Source of the DNA: Prevotellaceae bacterium UBA1710
GTDB lineage: Bacteria; Bacteroidota; Bacteroidia; Bacteroidales; Bacteroidaceae
Direction of reading: 5' to 3'
Assembly: GCA_002317355.1 (NCBI GenBank)
Contig: DCJC01000034.1
Location: forward strand, 1 to 62,431
DNA length: 62,431 nucleotides
Shown here: piece by piece, positions 8,501 to 16,552 of the stretch
How positions within the stretch are numbered: position 1 is the first letter of the stretch
Layout of the letters: every line of letters starts with the position of its first letter
Notes under the pieces: model-generated
The model's database searches: none
What the model saw: the letters and a program-made list of their open reading frames with translations, nothing else
What the model was told of the DNA's origin: nothing
Made by a program: the position numbers and the translations under genes

Positions 8501-8734
8501 GGTAGCGATATCAAGTATTTCCAGATTGGTTTTGACATCATCAACTTCACCAACCTCCTTAACAAGAGCTGGGGTGCATCACTCTTAGGCCAGAACTGCT
8601 ATAACTACTATAGCCCTATGTCATTCTCTAAGGGTAAGTACCAGTTCCTCCATGATGCTAACTATGACATGCGTTCATTCAATGACGAATATAGCCGTTG
8701 GAGAATGCAGCTCACAGCTAAGTTCATCTTCTAA
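5531..8734 (+). CDS. Oar-like TonB-dependent outer-membrane receptor
   Basis: A protein of about 1067 residues that imports a ligand across the outer membrane with TonB energy. Residues 1-22 form the signal peptide (MLKKILFLIAAVMMM...AIAQ). A carboxypeptidase-regulatory-like beta domain follows (about 28-110, GISGKVTMNDANGDEVIGAS). Then comes a plug domain with the QLQVSIAPFDVRQSGFTGG segment typical of Oar-type receptors, and a large beta-barrel ending in aromatic F (LTAKFIF). It lacks a SusD partner, so it is probably not a glycan SusC. The next gene, 30 nt on, encodes an OmpA-family protein, and the two probably share a transcript. The start was chosen at 5531 because the signal peptide begins there and the promoter lies just upstream. 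The ligand is unknown. Confidence 0.88.
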   Translation: MLKKILFLIAAVMMMVSSAIAQVTTSGISGKVTMNDANGDEVIGASVLAVHVPTGTRYNAITNVKGAFSIQGMRSGGPYTINITYVGMQTKSFENIVLSLGETYHLNVWLKDDEKTLGEVIVKGQRGLNNTRTGAAQSINNALLQQLPSVNHSVADIARINPFVKVTESGIMTIAGSNNRYNAIQIDGAMSNDVFGLTNNGANGGMTGTQPFSMETIDQLQVSIAPFDVRQSGFTGGSINAITKSGTNEFHGSVYSYFQNNSMISDKYEKHNGAMSNKYGDMTNYTIGATLGGPIIKNKLFLFANFERTKKELDNPYSSKNGMSKVDFDVAQNILDYVRTEAAKQGVNYLGTLGTPKQYTYSDNVGLKFDWNINDNNHAALRWSFVDAKQNNNVATASQLVTNDHAYDMVSKTNTLIFELNSRISKSMSNEFHASWTSVREKRNPGNPFPMIQISNVGNGTLCIGNERSSMANGLDQDIYTFTDNFTLNLGEHAITLGTHNEIYNFGNLFCQDIYGTYMYANVDDFYAGKLDRFRYGQAVESVTGTKRWTPNFGAGQLGFYIQDKWVVNQKLDLTFGLRADLPFMMDTPSENKEFNAFAKSQGWDLVTNQKIAVKPMWSPRLGFRWDANGDHSLTIRGGVGIFTGRVPYVWLSNNFSNTGIQQMSYSTFNTTGIVPQYDVNNAVLADSRINPTVPAQNAQTINVFNKDFKFAQQLRVDVAADYIDPFVGINWTLEGIYSKTLNDMIVKSYDITATGKTFASQYGLSIGDNRPMFEYSTIPYSGIYVLDNVSKGYSYNISLKADKSFACGLDVMASYTYGKSKTINNGSSSVAASNFNYNYTHGDPNKPELANSNFNIPHQVMISAYQHIKWNKDIKDTYNNVTTIGLIYSGNSGSPFNVYVNGDVNGDNGYNDLLYIPTDAEIDLMLNADLFSATAAYTAEAQASNLKQWLANEYYLKDHRGEFYERNAANEPWENRLDLHIDHKFGFKWGSDIKYFQIGFDIINFTNLLNKSWGASLLGQNCYNYYSPMSFSKGKYQFLHDANYDMRSFNDEYSRWRMQLTAKFIF

Positions 8735-8764
8735 TCAATACTAAAACACAGAAAGATTCAAATT

Positions 8765-9877
8765 ATGAAGAAAATATTTGCAATCGCATTAGCAGCTGTA
8801 ATGACAGCATCGACTGCCAGCGCACAGTTCTATGTAGCTCCAAGTCAAAGAGAGGTAAAGCCAAAAGCCGATCCAAAAGACTTCAATCCAAGCTGGTTTG
8901 TAAACCCACAGGTTGGCATCCAGCTGCCAAATACTCCAGGAATGGGCGACCTTGTGAAACCTGTAATCAGTCTTAATGTAGGACGTAACATCACACCTAT
9001 CGCAAGTGCACGTATCGGTATTGAGGGTGCGAACTCACAGGTGTATAACGAATTCACTGGTAAGCAAAGAACATTCAAGTATTTCACTACTTCAGCAGAT
9101 GCAATGGTCAACATCTGCAACTGCTTCAACTATGCAGAGCGCCCAATCAACTTCTTCCTTATCGCAGGTGTAGGTCTCAACTGGTCGGGTATGGAGACAA
9201 CAAACTCAAGTCACTTCTCTCCAAACGTTCGTCTTGGTGGTTTGTTAGAGTGGCGTACAAGCAAGAATTTCGCACTCAACCTTGAGTATCGCGCTGACAA
9301 TACGAACGACCAGTTCAATGGTCGCCTTGAGTCTGGCACACACGATTGGTACACATCTTTGCTGTTTGGTATATCACTCGTTCTTCCTGATGCGAAGCCT
9401 ATTATTCAGAAGGAAGACAACTCTGCAGAAATAGCTGCACTCAATGACCAGATCAACAGACTTCGTTCAGAGAATGCCGAACTCAGAAATCGCAAACCTG
9501 AGGTTGTAACCAAGACTGTCGAAGTGGAAAAGAAGGTTACAGAGAAAGTTGAAAGGATTGCTGTCCTTCCTTACGTATTCTTCGACTGCGCAAAGACAAA
9601 CATCAACAAGCAGCAGGCAGCCAATGTAAAGGCTATTGCAGACTACTTGAAGTCTAATAAGGATACAAAGGTCACAATTACTGGTTATGCTTCACCTGAG
9701 GGCAACCCAGAGATTAATCAGAAACTCTCAGAAGAGCGTGCTAAGTCAGTCGCAAAGATGCTCGTAGAAAAGTATGGTATCGATGAGGACCGTATCACAA
9801 CAGCAGCAGGTGGTGCAACTTCTGATATTCTCCCAGAGGCAGACCTTAACCGCGTCTGCGTTTCTGTTGCTAAGTAA
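8765..9877 (+). CDS. OmpA-family outer-membrane protein
   Basis: A 370-residue exported protein. It has a signal peptide (1-21, ending ASAQ), an N-terminal beta-barrel-like region (about 40-215), a short coiled linker (NDQINRLRSENAELRNR) and a C-terminal OmpA peptidoglycan-binding domain (about 255-370). The latter carries the usual signatures VFFDCAKTNINKQ, TITGYASPEGNPEIN and LSEERAKSVAKML. The domain anchors the outer membrane to peptidoglycan. It follows the TonB receptor by 30 nt and precedes a terminator, so it ends that unit. It may scaffold the receptor, as partner OmpA proteins do in other Bacteroidetes. That is inference. Confidence 0.9.
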   Translation: MKKIFAIALAAVMTASTASAQFYVAPSQREVKPKADPKDFNPSWFVNPQVGIQLPNTPGMGDLVKPVISLNVGRNITPIASARIGIEGANSQVYNEFTGKQRTFKYFTTSADAMVNICNCFNYAERPINFFLIAGVGLNWSGMETTNSSHFSPNVRLGGLLEWRTSKNFALNLEYRADNTNDQFNGRLESGTHDWYTSLLFGISLVLPDAKPIIQKEDNSAEIAALNDQINRLRSENAELRNRKPEVVTKTVEVEKKVTEKVERIAVLPYVFFDCAKTNINKQQAANVKAIADYLKSNKDTKVTITGYASPEGNPEINQKLSEERAKSVAKMLVEKYGIDEDRITTAAGGATSDILPEADLNRVCVSVAK

Positions 9878-9895
9878 GAAATTACCACTCTATAC

Positions 9896-9931
9896 AAAAT
9901 CCGCTTGTAGAACCACCTGCAAGCGGATTTT
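9896..9931 (+). terminator. Intrinsic terminator
   Basis: AAAATCCGCTTG pairs with CAAGCGGATTTT around an 11-nt loop. Confidence 0.85.
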
Positions 9932-9941
9932 CATTCAATAA

Positions 9942-9973
9942 TTTGGTTTTGTTAGGAAAAAGCAGTACTTTTG
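9942..9973 (+). promoter_or_regulatory. Promoter of dusB, nearly leaderless
   Basis: TTTG (9942-9945), 20 bp, TACTTTTG (9966-9973). The start codon follows only 7 nt after the -7 word, so the mRNA has little or no leader. Confidence 0.75.
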
Positions 9974-9980
9974 CAGACAA

Positions 9981-10976
9981 ATGAAAATAGGCAATATACA
10001 ATTCCCAGAAAGACCTCTTTTCCTCGCTCCAATGGAGGATGTAACTGATATAGGATTCAGAATGCTTTGCAAGCGTTTTGGAGCCCAGATGGTTTATACC
10101 GAATTTGTAAGTGCAGAGGCTTTGATACGTTCTATAAAGAGTACCGTCAACAAACTGAATATTGCAGATGAGGAACGTCCTGTGGGCATTCAGATATACG
10201 GGCGTGATGCAGAAGCTGTTGTTGAAGCAGCTAAGATAGTTGAAGATCAGGCTCACCCTGATGTTATCGACCTTAACTTCGGATGCCCAGTAAAGAAAGT
10301 AGCAGGCAAAGGCGCTGGCGCAGGTATGCTTCAGAATCTACCTAAGCTTCTGGATATAACAAGACAAGTTGTTGATGCAGTCAAAACACCAGTAACAGTA
10401 AAAACCCGACTTGGTTGGAATGCAGAAGACCTGACCTCTTCAAGACTTAATCCAGAGAGTAGAAGAGCACAAATTATCGACCTCGCAGAAGCACTTCAGG
10501 ATTGTGGTATTCAGGCACTTACTATTCATGGCAGAACGAGAGCACAGATGTACACAGGTGATGCTGACTGGACATTGATTGGTGAGGTTAAGAAGAATCC
10601 AAAGATTCACATTCCTATCATCGGAAACGGAGATATCAAATCCATTGAAGATGCAAATAACGCATTCGACACATACGGAGTTGATGCCGTTATGATAGGC
10701 AGAGCAACATTCGGTTGCCCTTGGCTGTTTTCTTCTACCCCACTAACCCTCGATGAGAAGATTGACACACTGCTCGAACAGCTCCACATCAATGTCGATA
10801 GGCTTGATGAGAAACGCGGAATTCTTCATACAAGAAGGCATCTGGCAGCAAGCCCATTGTTCAAAGGCATTCCAGACTTCCGCCAGACAAGAATTGCAAT
10901 GCTAAGAGCTGAAACCGTAGAAGACCTGACAAAGATAATTGAAGAGACACGTGCCATGCTTAAAGACATGGCATAG
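9981..10976 (+). CDS. dusB: tRNA-dihydrouridine synthase
   Basis: A cytoplasmic FMN enzyme that reduces specific uridines in the tRNA D-loop with NADPH. The 331 residues show the family signatures in order: FLAPMEDVTD near the N-terminus (FMN binding), YTEFVSAEAL, QIYGRDAEAV, NFGCPVKKVAGKGAG with the catalytic cysteine C102, VKTRLGW, ALTIHGRTRAQMYTGDADW and GNGDI. The conserved N-terminus starts only about 15 residues after the first methionine, which fixes the start at 9981 despite the near absence of a leader. It is transcribed alone. The B subgroup was chosen by general resemblance, so the exact uridine target is not certain. Confidence 0.92.
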   Translation: MKIGNIQFPERPLFLAPMEDVTDIGFRMLCKRFGAQMVYTEFVSAEALIRSIKSTVNKLNIADEERPVGIQIYGRDAEAVVEAAKIVEDQAHPDVIDLNFGCPVKKVAGKGAGAGMLQNLPKLLDITRQVVDAVKTPVTVKTRLGWNAEDLTSSRLNPESRRAQIIDLAEALQDCGIQALTIHGRTRAQMYTGDADWTLIGEVKKNPKIHIPIIGNGDIKSIEDANNAFDTYGVDAVMIGRATFGCPWLFSSTPLTLDEKIDTLLEQLHINVDRLDEKRGILHTRRHLAASPLFKGIPDFRQTRIAMLRAETVEDLTKIIEETRAMLKDMA

Positions 10977-11072
10977 TGTCTTGCCAAAGGAAAAAGAAGG
11001 CTTTATTTGTAATATCGCAACCAAATAAAAAACATGTTACCTTAGGTAAAAACTGCATTTTTCACCAATAAA

Positions 11073-11104
11073 TTTGGCAATACGGGAGTTTTTTAGTAAA
11101 TTTG
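11073..11104 (+). promoter_or_regulatory. Promoter of the GNAT-like gene and probably parE
   Basis: TTTG (11073-11076), 20 bp, TAAATTTG (11097-11104), leader about 25 nt. Confidence 0.75.
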
Positions 11105-11133
11105 CACGATAATTTTATAAACAACCTACAACA

Positions 11134-12279
11134 ATGGCGAATATTGAAATCAAGACTGTAAAAAGTAAGAAGGAACTCAAGGAGTTCATCAAGTTCCATT
11201 CAGATTTATATATGGATTCTCCTACAGATATCCCTCATCTTGAAATGGATGAGATCGGTACTCTCACTAAGGGTAAGAATCCTGCATTTAAGTTCTGTGA
11301 GTCTGAGTACTATCTGGCTTACAAGGAAGGAAAACTTGTTGGTCGTATTGCTGCGATTGTCAACAAGCGTGCCAATGAGCAGTGGAATCTGAATTCCGTT
11401 CGCTTCGGTTGGTTTGACTTCATTGACGACATTGAGGTTTCTACTGCCCTTATCAACAAGGTTAAGGAGTATGGTCGTGCACGTGGTTTCGACAGCATCA
11501 TCGGTCCTCTCGGCTTTACAGATATGGATCGTGAGGGTTTGCAGGTTAGCGGTTTCGACTATCTTGCATCTATGCACTCCAACCACAACTACGCATACTA
11601 TCCAGAGCACATGGAAAAGATGGGTGGCTGGGAGAAAGACAACGACTGGGTTCAGTTGGAAATCAAAGTTCCTGAAACAGTACCTGAAAAGTTCGGTAAG
11701 ATTGCAGCAATGGTAGAAAAACGCTATAATCTTCGTGCCCGCAAGATGACTCGTAAAGAACTCATCGAGGATGGTTACGGAAAGAAGTTCTTTGATATCT
11801 TGAATATCTGCTACAGCCATCTCTACAACTACTCTCAGCTTGACGATGAGCAGATTGATGACATTCTGAAAAACTACATCTCACTTGCTGACCTCAACCT
11901 GATTACTATGGTTGTTGATGGTAACAAGAATGACGAACTTGTAGGTTTCGGCATCAGTTTCCCTTCATTCTCTGAAGCGCTGAAAAAGACCAAGAACGGT
12001 AAGTTGTTCCCATTCGGCTGGTGGCACTTGCTTAAGGCACTGAAGTTCCATAATACAAAGACTGTTGACTTGCTTCTTTGTGGCGTACTACCAGAGTATA
12101 GATCAAAGGGTGCAAACTCAATCATATTCAACGACCTTATCCAGTGGTATCAGAAGTATGGTTTCGAACAGGCTCTCGCATTACCAATGATGGAAACCAA
12201 CGAAGGTGTACTTGGTCAGTGGCAGTATCTCGATTCTCGCGAGGTAATGAGATTGAGAAGTTATAAAGCAAAGCTATAA
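11134..12279 (+). CDS. GNAT-like acyltransferase family protein
   Basis: A 381-residue soluble protein of a family common and usually unnamed in Bacteroidales. The N-terminal third (MANIEIKTVKSKKELKEFIKF, then YYLAYKEGKLVGRIAAIVNK) resembles one GNAT fold. The C-terminal half has a second GNAT-like segment with a possible acyl-CoA loop (LPEYRSKGANSII) and a final strand (YGFEQALALPMMETN). So it may be a tandem GNAT, with one half probably inactive. The substrate is unknown. The gene is 23 nt upstream of parE and shares its promoter, but no functional link is evident. An aminoacyl- or N-acetyl-transferase role is possible but unproven. Confidence 0.65.
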   Translation: MANIEIKTVKSKKELKEFIKFHSDLYMDSPTDIPHLEMDEIGTLTKGKNPAFKFCESEYYLAYKEGKLVGRIAAIVNKRANEQWNLNSVRFGWFDFIDDIEVSTALINKVKEYGRARGFDSIIGPLGFTDMDREGLQVSGFDYLASMHSNHNYAYYPEHMEKMGGWEKDNDWVQLEIKVPETVPEKFGKIAAMVEKRYNLRARKMTRKELIEDGYGKKFFDILNICYSHLYNYSQLDDEQIDDILKNYISLADLNLITMVVDGNKNDELVGFGISFPSFSEALKKTKNGKLFPFGWWHLLKALKFHNTKTVDLLLCGVLPEYRSKGANSIIFNDLIQWYQKYGFEQALALPMMETNEGVLGQWQYLDSREVMRLRSYKAKL

Positions 12280-12302
12280 AAGTAAAATAGAAATAAAATA
12301 TA

Positions 12303-14279
12303 ATGAGCGAAGACATCATAGATAAGAACCTTAACAGTACAGAGGCAACCGTACAGTACAATGACGATAACATCACCCATTTGAGTGACGTTGACCATAT
12401 CCGTACCCGTCCAGGTATGTATATCGGTCGTCTTGGTGACGGTTCTCACACAGAGGATGGTATCTATGTACTACTGAAGGAGGCTATCGACAACTCTATC
12501 GACGAGTTCCGCATGAACGCAGGTAAGCGCATCGAAGTGGATATCACTGACAATAAATGTGTTAGCTTGCGCGACTATGGTCGTGGCATTCCTCAGGGAA
12601 AGATGATTGAGGCTGTAAGCCAACTCAACACAGGCGGTAAATACGATTCAAAGGCTTTCAAAAAGTCTGTGGGTATGAATGGTGTTGGTATCAAGGCTGT
12701 CAACTTCCTCAGTTCACACTTTGAGGTTCGCTCATACCGTGATGGAATGGTTAGAACCGCCAAGTTCGAGAAGGGAATCCTTATCGAAGATACAACTGTT
12801 CCTACAGAGGACGAGACTGGCACATACATATTCTTCGAGCCAGATGAGTCTTTGTTCCACAACTATAGTTTCCACAACGATACTATAGAGACTATGCTCA
12901 GGAATTACACATACCTGAACACTGGTCTTGCAATTATGTACAACGGCAGAAGAATCATCTCCCGCAACGGACTTGAGGATCTTCTGAAAGATAATATGAC
13001 CAGCGATGCCCTCTACCCTATCATCCATATCAAGGGTGAGGATATCGAGATTGCATTCACTCATACCAATCAGTATGGTGAAGAGTATCACTCGTTCGTA
13101 AATGGCCAGCACACAACTCAAGGTGGTACTCACCAGAGTGCTTTCAAAGAGCATATAGCAAAGACTATCAAGGAGTTCTCTAACAAGAACTTCGAGTATG
13201 GAGACATACGTACAGGTCTTGTTGCTGCCATTGCCGTGAACGTTGAAGAGCCAATGTTCGAGTCACAGACAAAGATCAAGCTCGGTTCACTCAACATGTC
13301 ACCTGATGGTGTCTCAGTAAACAAATATGTAGGCGACTTCATCAAACAGGAGGTGGACAACTTCCTTCATCGTAATGCTGATATCGCAGAGGTCATCATA
13401 CAGAAGATTACCGAAAGCGAGAAGGAGCGTAAGGCTATGGCTGGAGTAACAAAACTTGCTCGTGAGCGTGCCAAGAAGGCAAACCTCCACAACCGTAAGT
13501 TGCGTGACTGCCGTATCCATTATTCTGATGTCAAGAATGACCGTAAGGAAGAGTCATGTATCTTCATCACCGAGGGTGATTCTGCCAGCGGAAGTATCAC
13601 CAAAAGCCGTGACGTGAATACTCAGGCTGTATTCTCTCTTCGTGGAAAGCCACTCAACTGCTATGGTCTCACCAAGAAAGTGGTGTATGAGAATGAGGAG
13701 TTCAACCTCCTTCAGGCTGCTCTCGATATTGAGGATGGTCTTGATGGACTCAGATACAACAAGGTCATTGTTGCAACTGATGCCGATGTGGATGGTATGC
13801 ACATACGTCTTCTCACCATTACCTTCTTCCTTCAGTTCTTCCCGGAGCTCATCAAGAAAGGACACGTATATGTGCTTCAGACACCTCTTTTCCGTGTTCG
13901 AAACAAACGCACAAAAATCAAGAACAAAAAGGTGATTGCTGCGGAGGATGAGAAGCTTAAGGAAAGAGGAGAAAAGCAAAAAGACTACATCACCCGCTAT
14001 TGCTATAGTGATGAAGAACGACTTCAGGCAATACAGGAGTTAGGCCCAGACCCAGAGATCACACGATTCAAGGGACTTGGCGAGATTTCTCCTGATGAGT
14101 TTGCCGGCTTCATCGGTCCAGATATCAGACTCGAGCAGGTTACACTCCACAAGGGGGACGAAGTGGAGAAACTCCTTGCATATTACATGGGCAAGAATAC
14201 CATGGAGCGCCAGAACTTCATCATCGACAATCTGGTGATTGAAGAAGACATACCAGAAGAAGAACAGGTGTATGACTAA
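12303..14279 (+). CDS. parE: DNA topoisomerase IV subunit B
   Basis: The ATPase subunit of a type IIA topoisomerase that unlinks replicated chromosomes. The 658 residues contain the GHKL ATPase (KEAIDNSIDEF with the catalytic glutamate, DYGRGIP, GMNGVGIKAVN), the transducer domain (QTKIKLGS) and the TOPRIM domain (ITEGDSASGSI, VATDADVDGMHIR). It differs from the gyrB protein at 36667-38661, which carries EGDSAGGSA and DADVDGSHI. This is the Bacteroidales ParE form. Its partner parC is not in the window. The C-terminus is acidic (EEDIPEEEQVYD). A short palindrome (CAGGGATATTCCCTG, 14281-14295) lies between it and the next gene, 45 nt downstream. Confidence 0.93.
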   Translation: MSEDIIDKNLNSTEATVQYNDDNITHLSDVDHIRTRPGMYIGRLGDGSHTEDGIYVLLKEAIDNSIDEFRMNAGKRIEVDITDNKCVSLRDYGRGIPQGKMIEAVSQLNTGGKYDSKAFKKSVGMNGVGIKAVNFLSSHFEVRSYRDGMVRTAKFEKGILIEDTTVPTEDETGTYIFFEPDESLFHNYSFHNDTIETMLRNYTYLNTGLAIMYNGRRIISRNGLEDLLKDNMTSDALYPIIHIKGEDIEIAFTHTNQYGEEYHSFVNGQHTTQGGTHQSAFKEHIAKTIKEFSNKNFEYGDIRTGLVAAIAVNVEEPMFESQTKIKLGSLNMSPDGVSVNKYVGDFIKQEVDNFLHRNADIAEVIIQKITESEKERKAMAGVTKLARERAKKANLHNRKLRDCRIHYSDVKNDRKEESCIFITEGDSASGSITKSRDVNTQAVFSLRGKPLNCYGLTKKVVYENEEFNLLQAALDIEDGLDGLRYNKVIVATDADVDGMHIRLLTITFFLQFFPELIKKGHVYVLQTPLFRVRNKRTKIKNKKVIAAEDEKLKERGEKQKDYITRYCYSDEERLQAIQELGPDPEITRFKGLGEISPDEFAGFIGPDIRLEQVTLHKGDEVEKLLAYYMGKNTMERQNFIIDNLVIEEDIPEEEQVYD

Positions 14280-14324
14280 TCAGGGATATTCCCTGCCAAG
14301 AAATGCACCTATTATATAATATAT

Positions 14325-15965
14325 ATGAAGAAATTAGCAATATTTGCAATTACCATACTACTCACAGTACTGAGTACCAACGCCTTTGCACAGCAGAAAA
14401 ATGATGGCAAGAAGGCTAATATGATTCAGTTCTTTCAGTATCTGCAAGGTATAAATGACAGAGATGCCATCTTGAAGTATATCACAGCAATGGCATACAT
14501 CGATAACCTATATGTGGATTCTGTAGATACAGAGAAGATGGTAGAGGCAAGTCTAAGGGGGATGCTTGAAAAACTGGATCCTCATTCCACTTATGCAACT
14601 CCACAAGAGGTAAAGGCATTCAACGAACCACTGCAAGGTGCATTCGAAGGTATTGGCGTACAGTTCAATATCCTTGAAGACACACTTGTTGTGATACAGC
14701 CAATCATCAATGGTCCTTCTGAGAAAGTAGGTATCATTGCGGGAGACCGTATCATATCGGTTAATGACACTTCCATTGCAGGTGTCAAAATGCAAAAAGA
14801 GGAAATCATGAAACGTCTTCGTGGCCCTAAAGGCACAAAGGTGAAACTTGGTGTTATAAGAACTGACATCAAGGATATGCTCACCTTCAACGTTACAAGA
14901 GACAAGATTCCTATGAAGTCAATTGATGCGGCATATATGATTCGCCCTGGGATTGGCTATATCCGTATCGGAAGTTTCGGAGCCACAACATACACAGAAT
15001 TCATGGAAGGGCTCAAGGAACTAAAGAAAAATGGCATGCGTGACCTTATCGTTGACCTTGAAGATAATGGTGGAGGTTATTTACAAGCAGCTGTTGAAAT
15101 CGCAAACGAATTCCTTGCAGCAAACAACCTCATTGTCTATACTGAAGGTAGAACAACTCCACGTCAGGAGTTCCGTGCTAAGGGCAATGGTATTATGCAG
15201 GAAGGAAAAGTTGTAGTCCTCACTAACGAATTTACAGCATCAGCAGCCGAGATTGTAAGTGGTGCCATTCAGGATCATGACAGAGGAATCATCGTTGGTC
15301 GCAGAACATACGGTAAAGGCCTCGTTCAAAGACCTATAGACCTCCCTGACGGAAGTATGATCCGACTTACTGTCGCACATTACTTCACACCATCAGGACG
15401 CTGTATCCAGAAACCATACGAGAAAGGCAATAATGATTCTTACGCACGTGATCTCGACAACCGCTTCAAACATGGAGAGTTCACTAATGCAGATAGCATC
15501 CATTTTGCCGACTCGCTCAAGTTCGAAACGCTCAAACTGCATCGAACCGTTTACGGCGGCGGTGGTATTATGCCAGATCATTTCGTTCCGCTTGATACTA
15601 CTCGCTACACAGCCTTCCACAAACAGTTGGCTGCAAAGCAGATTATCCTTCAGGCGAACCTCAAGTACATGGACAAAAACCGCTCTCAGCTGAAAAAGTT
15701 ATATAAAACTTTTGACGAGTTCAATGCGAAGTACCAAATACCTGATAGTTATATCAATACAATCCTTGAGGAAGGTAAAAAGAAAGGCATCGAACCAAAG
15801 GATGAAAAAGAGAAAACAAAGACTTTGGAATACTTGCGTCCACAGCTAAAATCTCTCATTGCGCGAGACCTCTGGGACTTGAACGAGTATTTCCATATTT
15901 GGAACGAAAATAGTGATATAATTAACAAGGCTTTAGAGGTTTTAAAAACAGACACAACGTTCTGA
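14325..15965 (+). CDS. S41-family C-terminal processing peptidase
   Basis: A 546-residue exported serine protease that cleaves near the C-terminus of periplasmic proteins. Signal peptide 1-22 (ends AFAQ). A helical N-terminal domain (about 35-100) is followed by a PDZ domain (about 105-190, IGVQFNILEDTLVV, AGDRIISVND) and the S41 core. The core has the nucleophile S306 in FTASAAEIV and the general base K331 in RTYGKG. A C-terminal helical extension from about residue 430 is longer than in the smallest family members. It lies 45 nt after parE on the same strand. Substrates are unknown. The hairpin GTGTGC...GCACAC at about 15992-16028 may end the transcript. Confidence 0.92.
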   Translation: MKKLAIFAITILLTVLSTNAFAQQKNDGKKANMIQFFQYLQGINDRDAILKYITAMAYIDNLYVDSVDTEKMVEASLRGMLEKLDPHSTYATPQEVKAFNEPLQGAFEGIGVQFNILEDTLVVIQPIINGPSEKVGIIAGDRIISVNDTSIAGVKMQKEEIMKRLRGPKGTKVKLGVIRTDIKDMLTFNVTRDKIPMKSIDAAYMIRPGIGYIRIGSFGATTYTEFMEGLKELKKNGMRDLIVDLEDNGGGYLQAAVEIANEFLAANNLIVYTEGRTTPRQEFRAKGNGIMQEGKVVVLTNEFTASAAEIVSGAIQDHDRGIIVGRRTYGKGLVQRPIDLPDGSMIRLTVAHYFTPSGRCIQKPYEKGNNDSYARDLDNRFKHGEFTNADSIHFADSLKFETLKLHRTVYGGGGIMPDHFVPLDTTRYTAFHKQLAAKQIILQANLKYMDKNRSQLKKLYKTFDEFNAKYQIPDSYINTILEEGKKKGIEPKDEKEKTKTLEYLRPQLKSLIARDLWDLNEYFHIWNENSDIINKALEVLKTDTTF

Positions 15966-16074
15966 TAAACTTATATTTTGGAAGAAAAAAGTGTGCGTTT
16001 TACCTAAAAATACATGAATTTATGCACACAATATAGGTATTTGAGCAATCAAATGAACTTTTTTTCCAAAAATA

Positions 16075-16106
16075 TTTGCTTATGTGCGGAAAAGTTTGTT
16101 ACTTTG
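16075..16106 (+). promoter_or_regulatory. Promoter of acpP-fabF
   Basis: TTTG (16075-16078), 20 bp, TTACTTTG (16099-16106, one deviation from TAnnTTTG), then an 84-nt leader. Confidence 0.7.
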
Positions 16107-16190
16107 CACTCGCAAAATTAAATTTGCCCTCCAAATCAATAGGAAATATAAACTCGAATTGAATATTAATTAACAAACATTTTTACAATT

Positions 16191-16427
16191 ATGTCAGAAA
16201 TTAAAGAAAAGGTTGTTGCCATCATCGTTGATAAGCTTGGTGTAGACGCAGCAGAAGTTAAGGAAGAGGCATCTTTCACAAATGACCTCGGTGCAGATTC
16301 TCTCGATACAGTAGAGCTCATCATGGAGCTTGAGAAGGAGTTCGGTGTAACTATTCCTGATTCAGACGCTGAGAAGATCCAGACTGTAGGCGACGCTATC
16401 GCATACATCGAGAACGCTGGTAAGTAA
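16191..16427 (+). CDS. acpP: Acyl carrier protein
   Basis: A 78-residue acidic protein that carries growing fatty acyl chains on a phosphopantetheine arm. The attachment serine is S37 in GADSLDTVEL, and the three-helix pattern is complete. It is the first gene of the fatty-acid unit. An intrinsic terminator sits between it and fabF, which would let the carrier be made in excess over the synthase. The start is unambiguous, since the family begins a few residues before helix 1. Confidence 0.98.
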   Translation: MSEIKEKVVAIIVDKLGVDAAEVKEEASFTNDLGADSLDTVELIMELEKEFGVTIPDSDAEKIQTVGDAIAYIENAGK

Positions 16428-16474
16428 TCAATCATAGATTACTATCTTTGTTCAAGATTGCATGATAGAACAAC

Positions 16475-16527
16475 GGGTGATGGTTGGTCGATAAAAATCT
16501 TATCGCCCAATCATCACTCTTTTTTTT
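16475..16527 (+). terminator. Terminator/attenuator between acpP and fabF
   Basis: GGGTGATGGTTGG and CCAATCATCACTC pair, extended by CGATAA/TTATCG inside, followed by eight T. No separate promoter for fabF is evident, so partial read-through is likely. Confidence 0.75.
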
Positions 16528-16552
16528 GATACAATACATAAAAGAATAAAAA

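Noticed and set aside
11206..11820. 204-codon minus-strand frame
   Set aside because: It is antisense to the GNAT-like gene, without family similarity.
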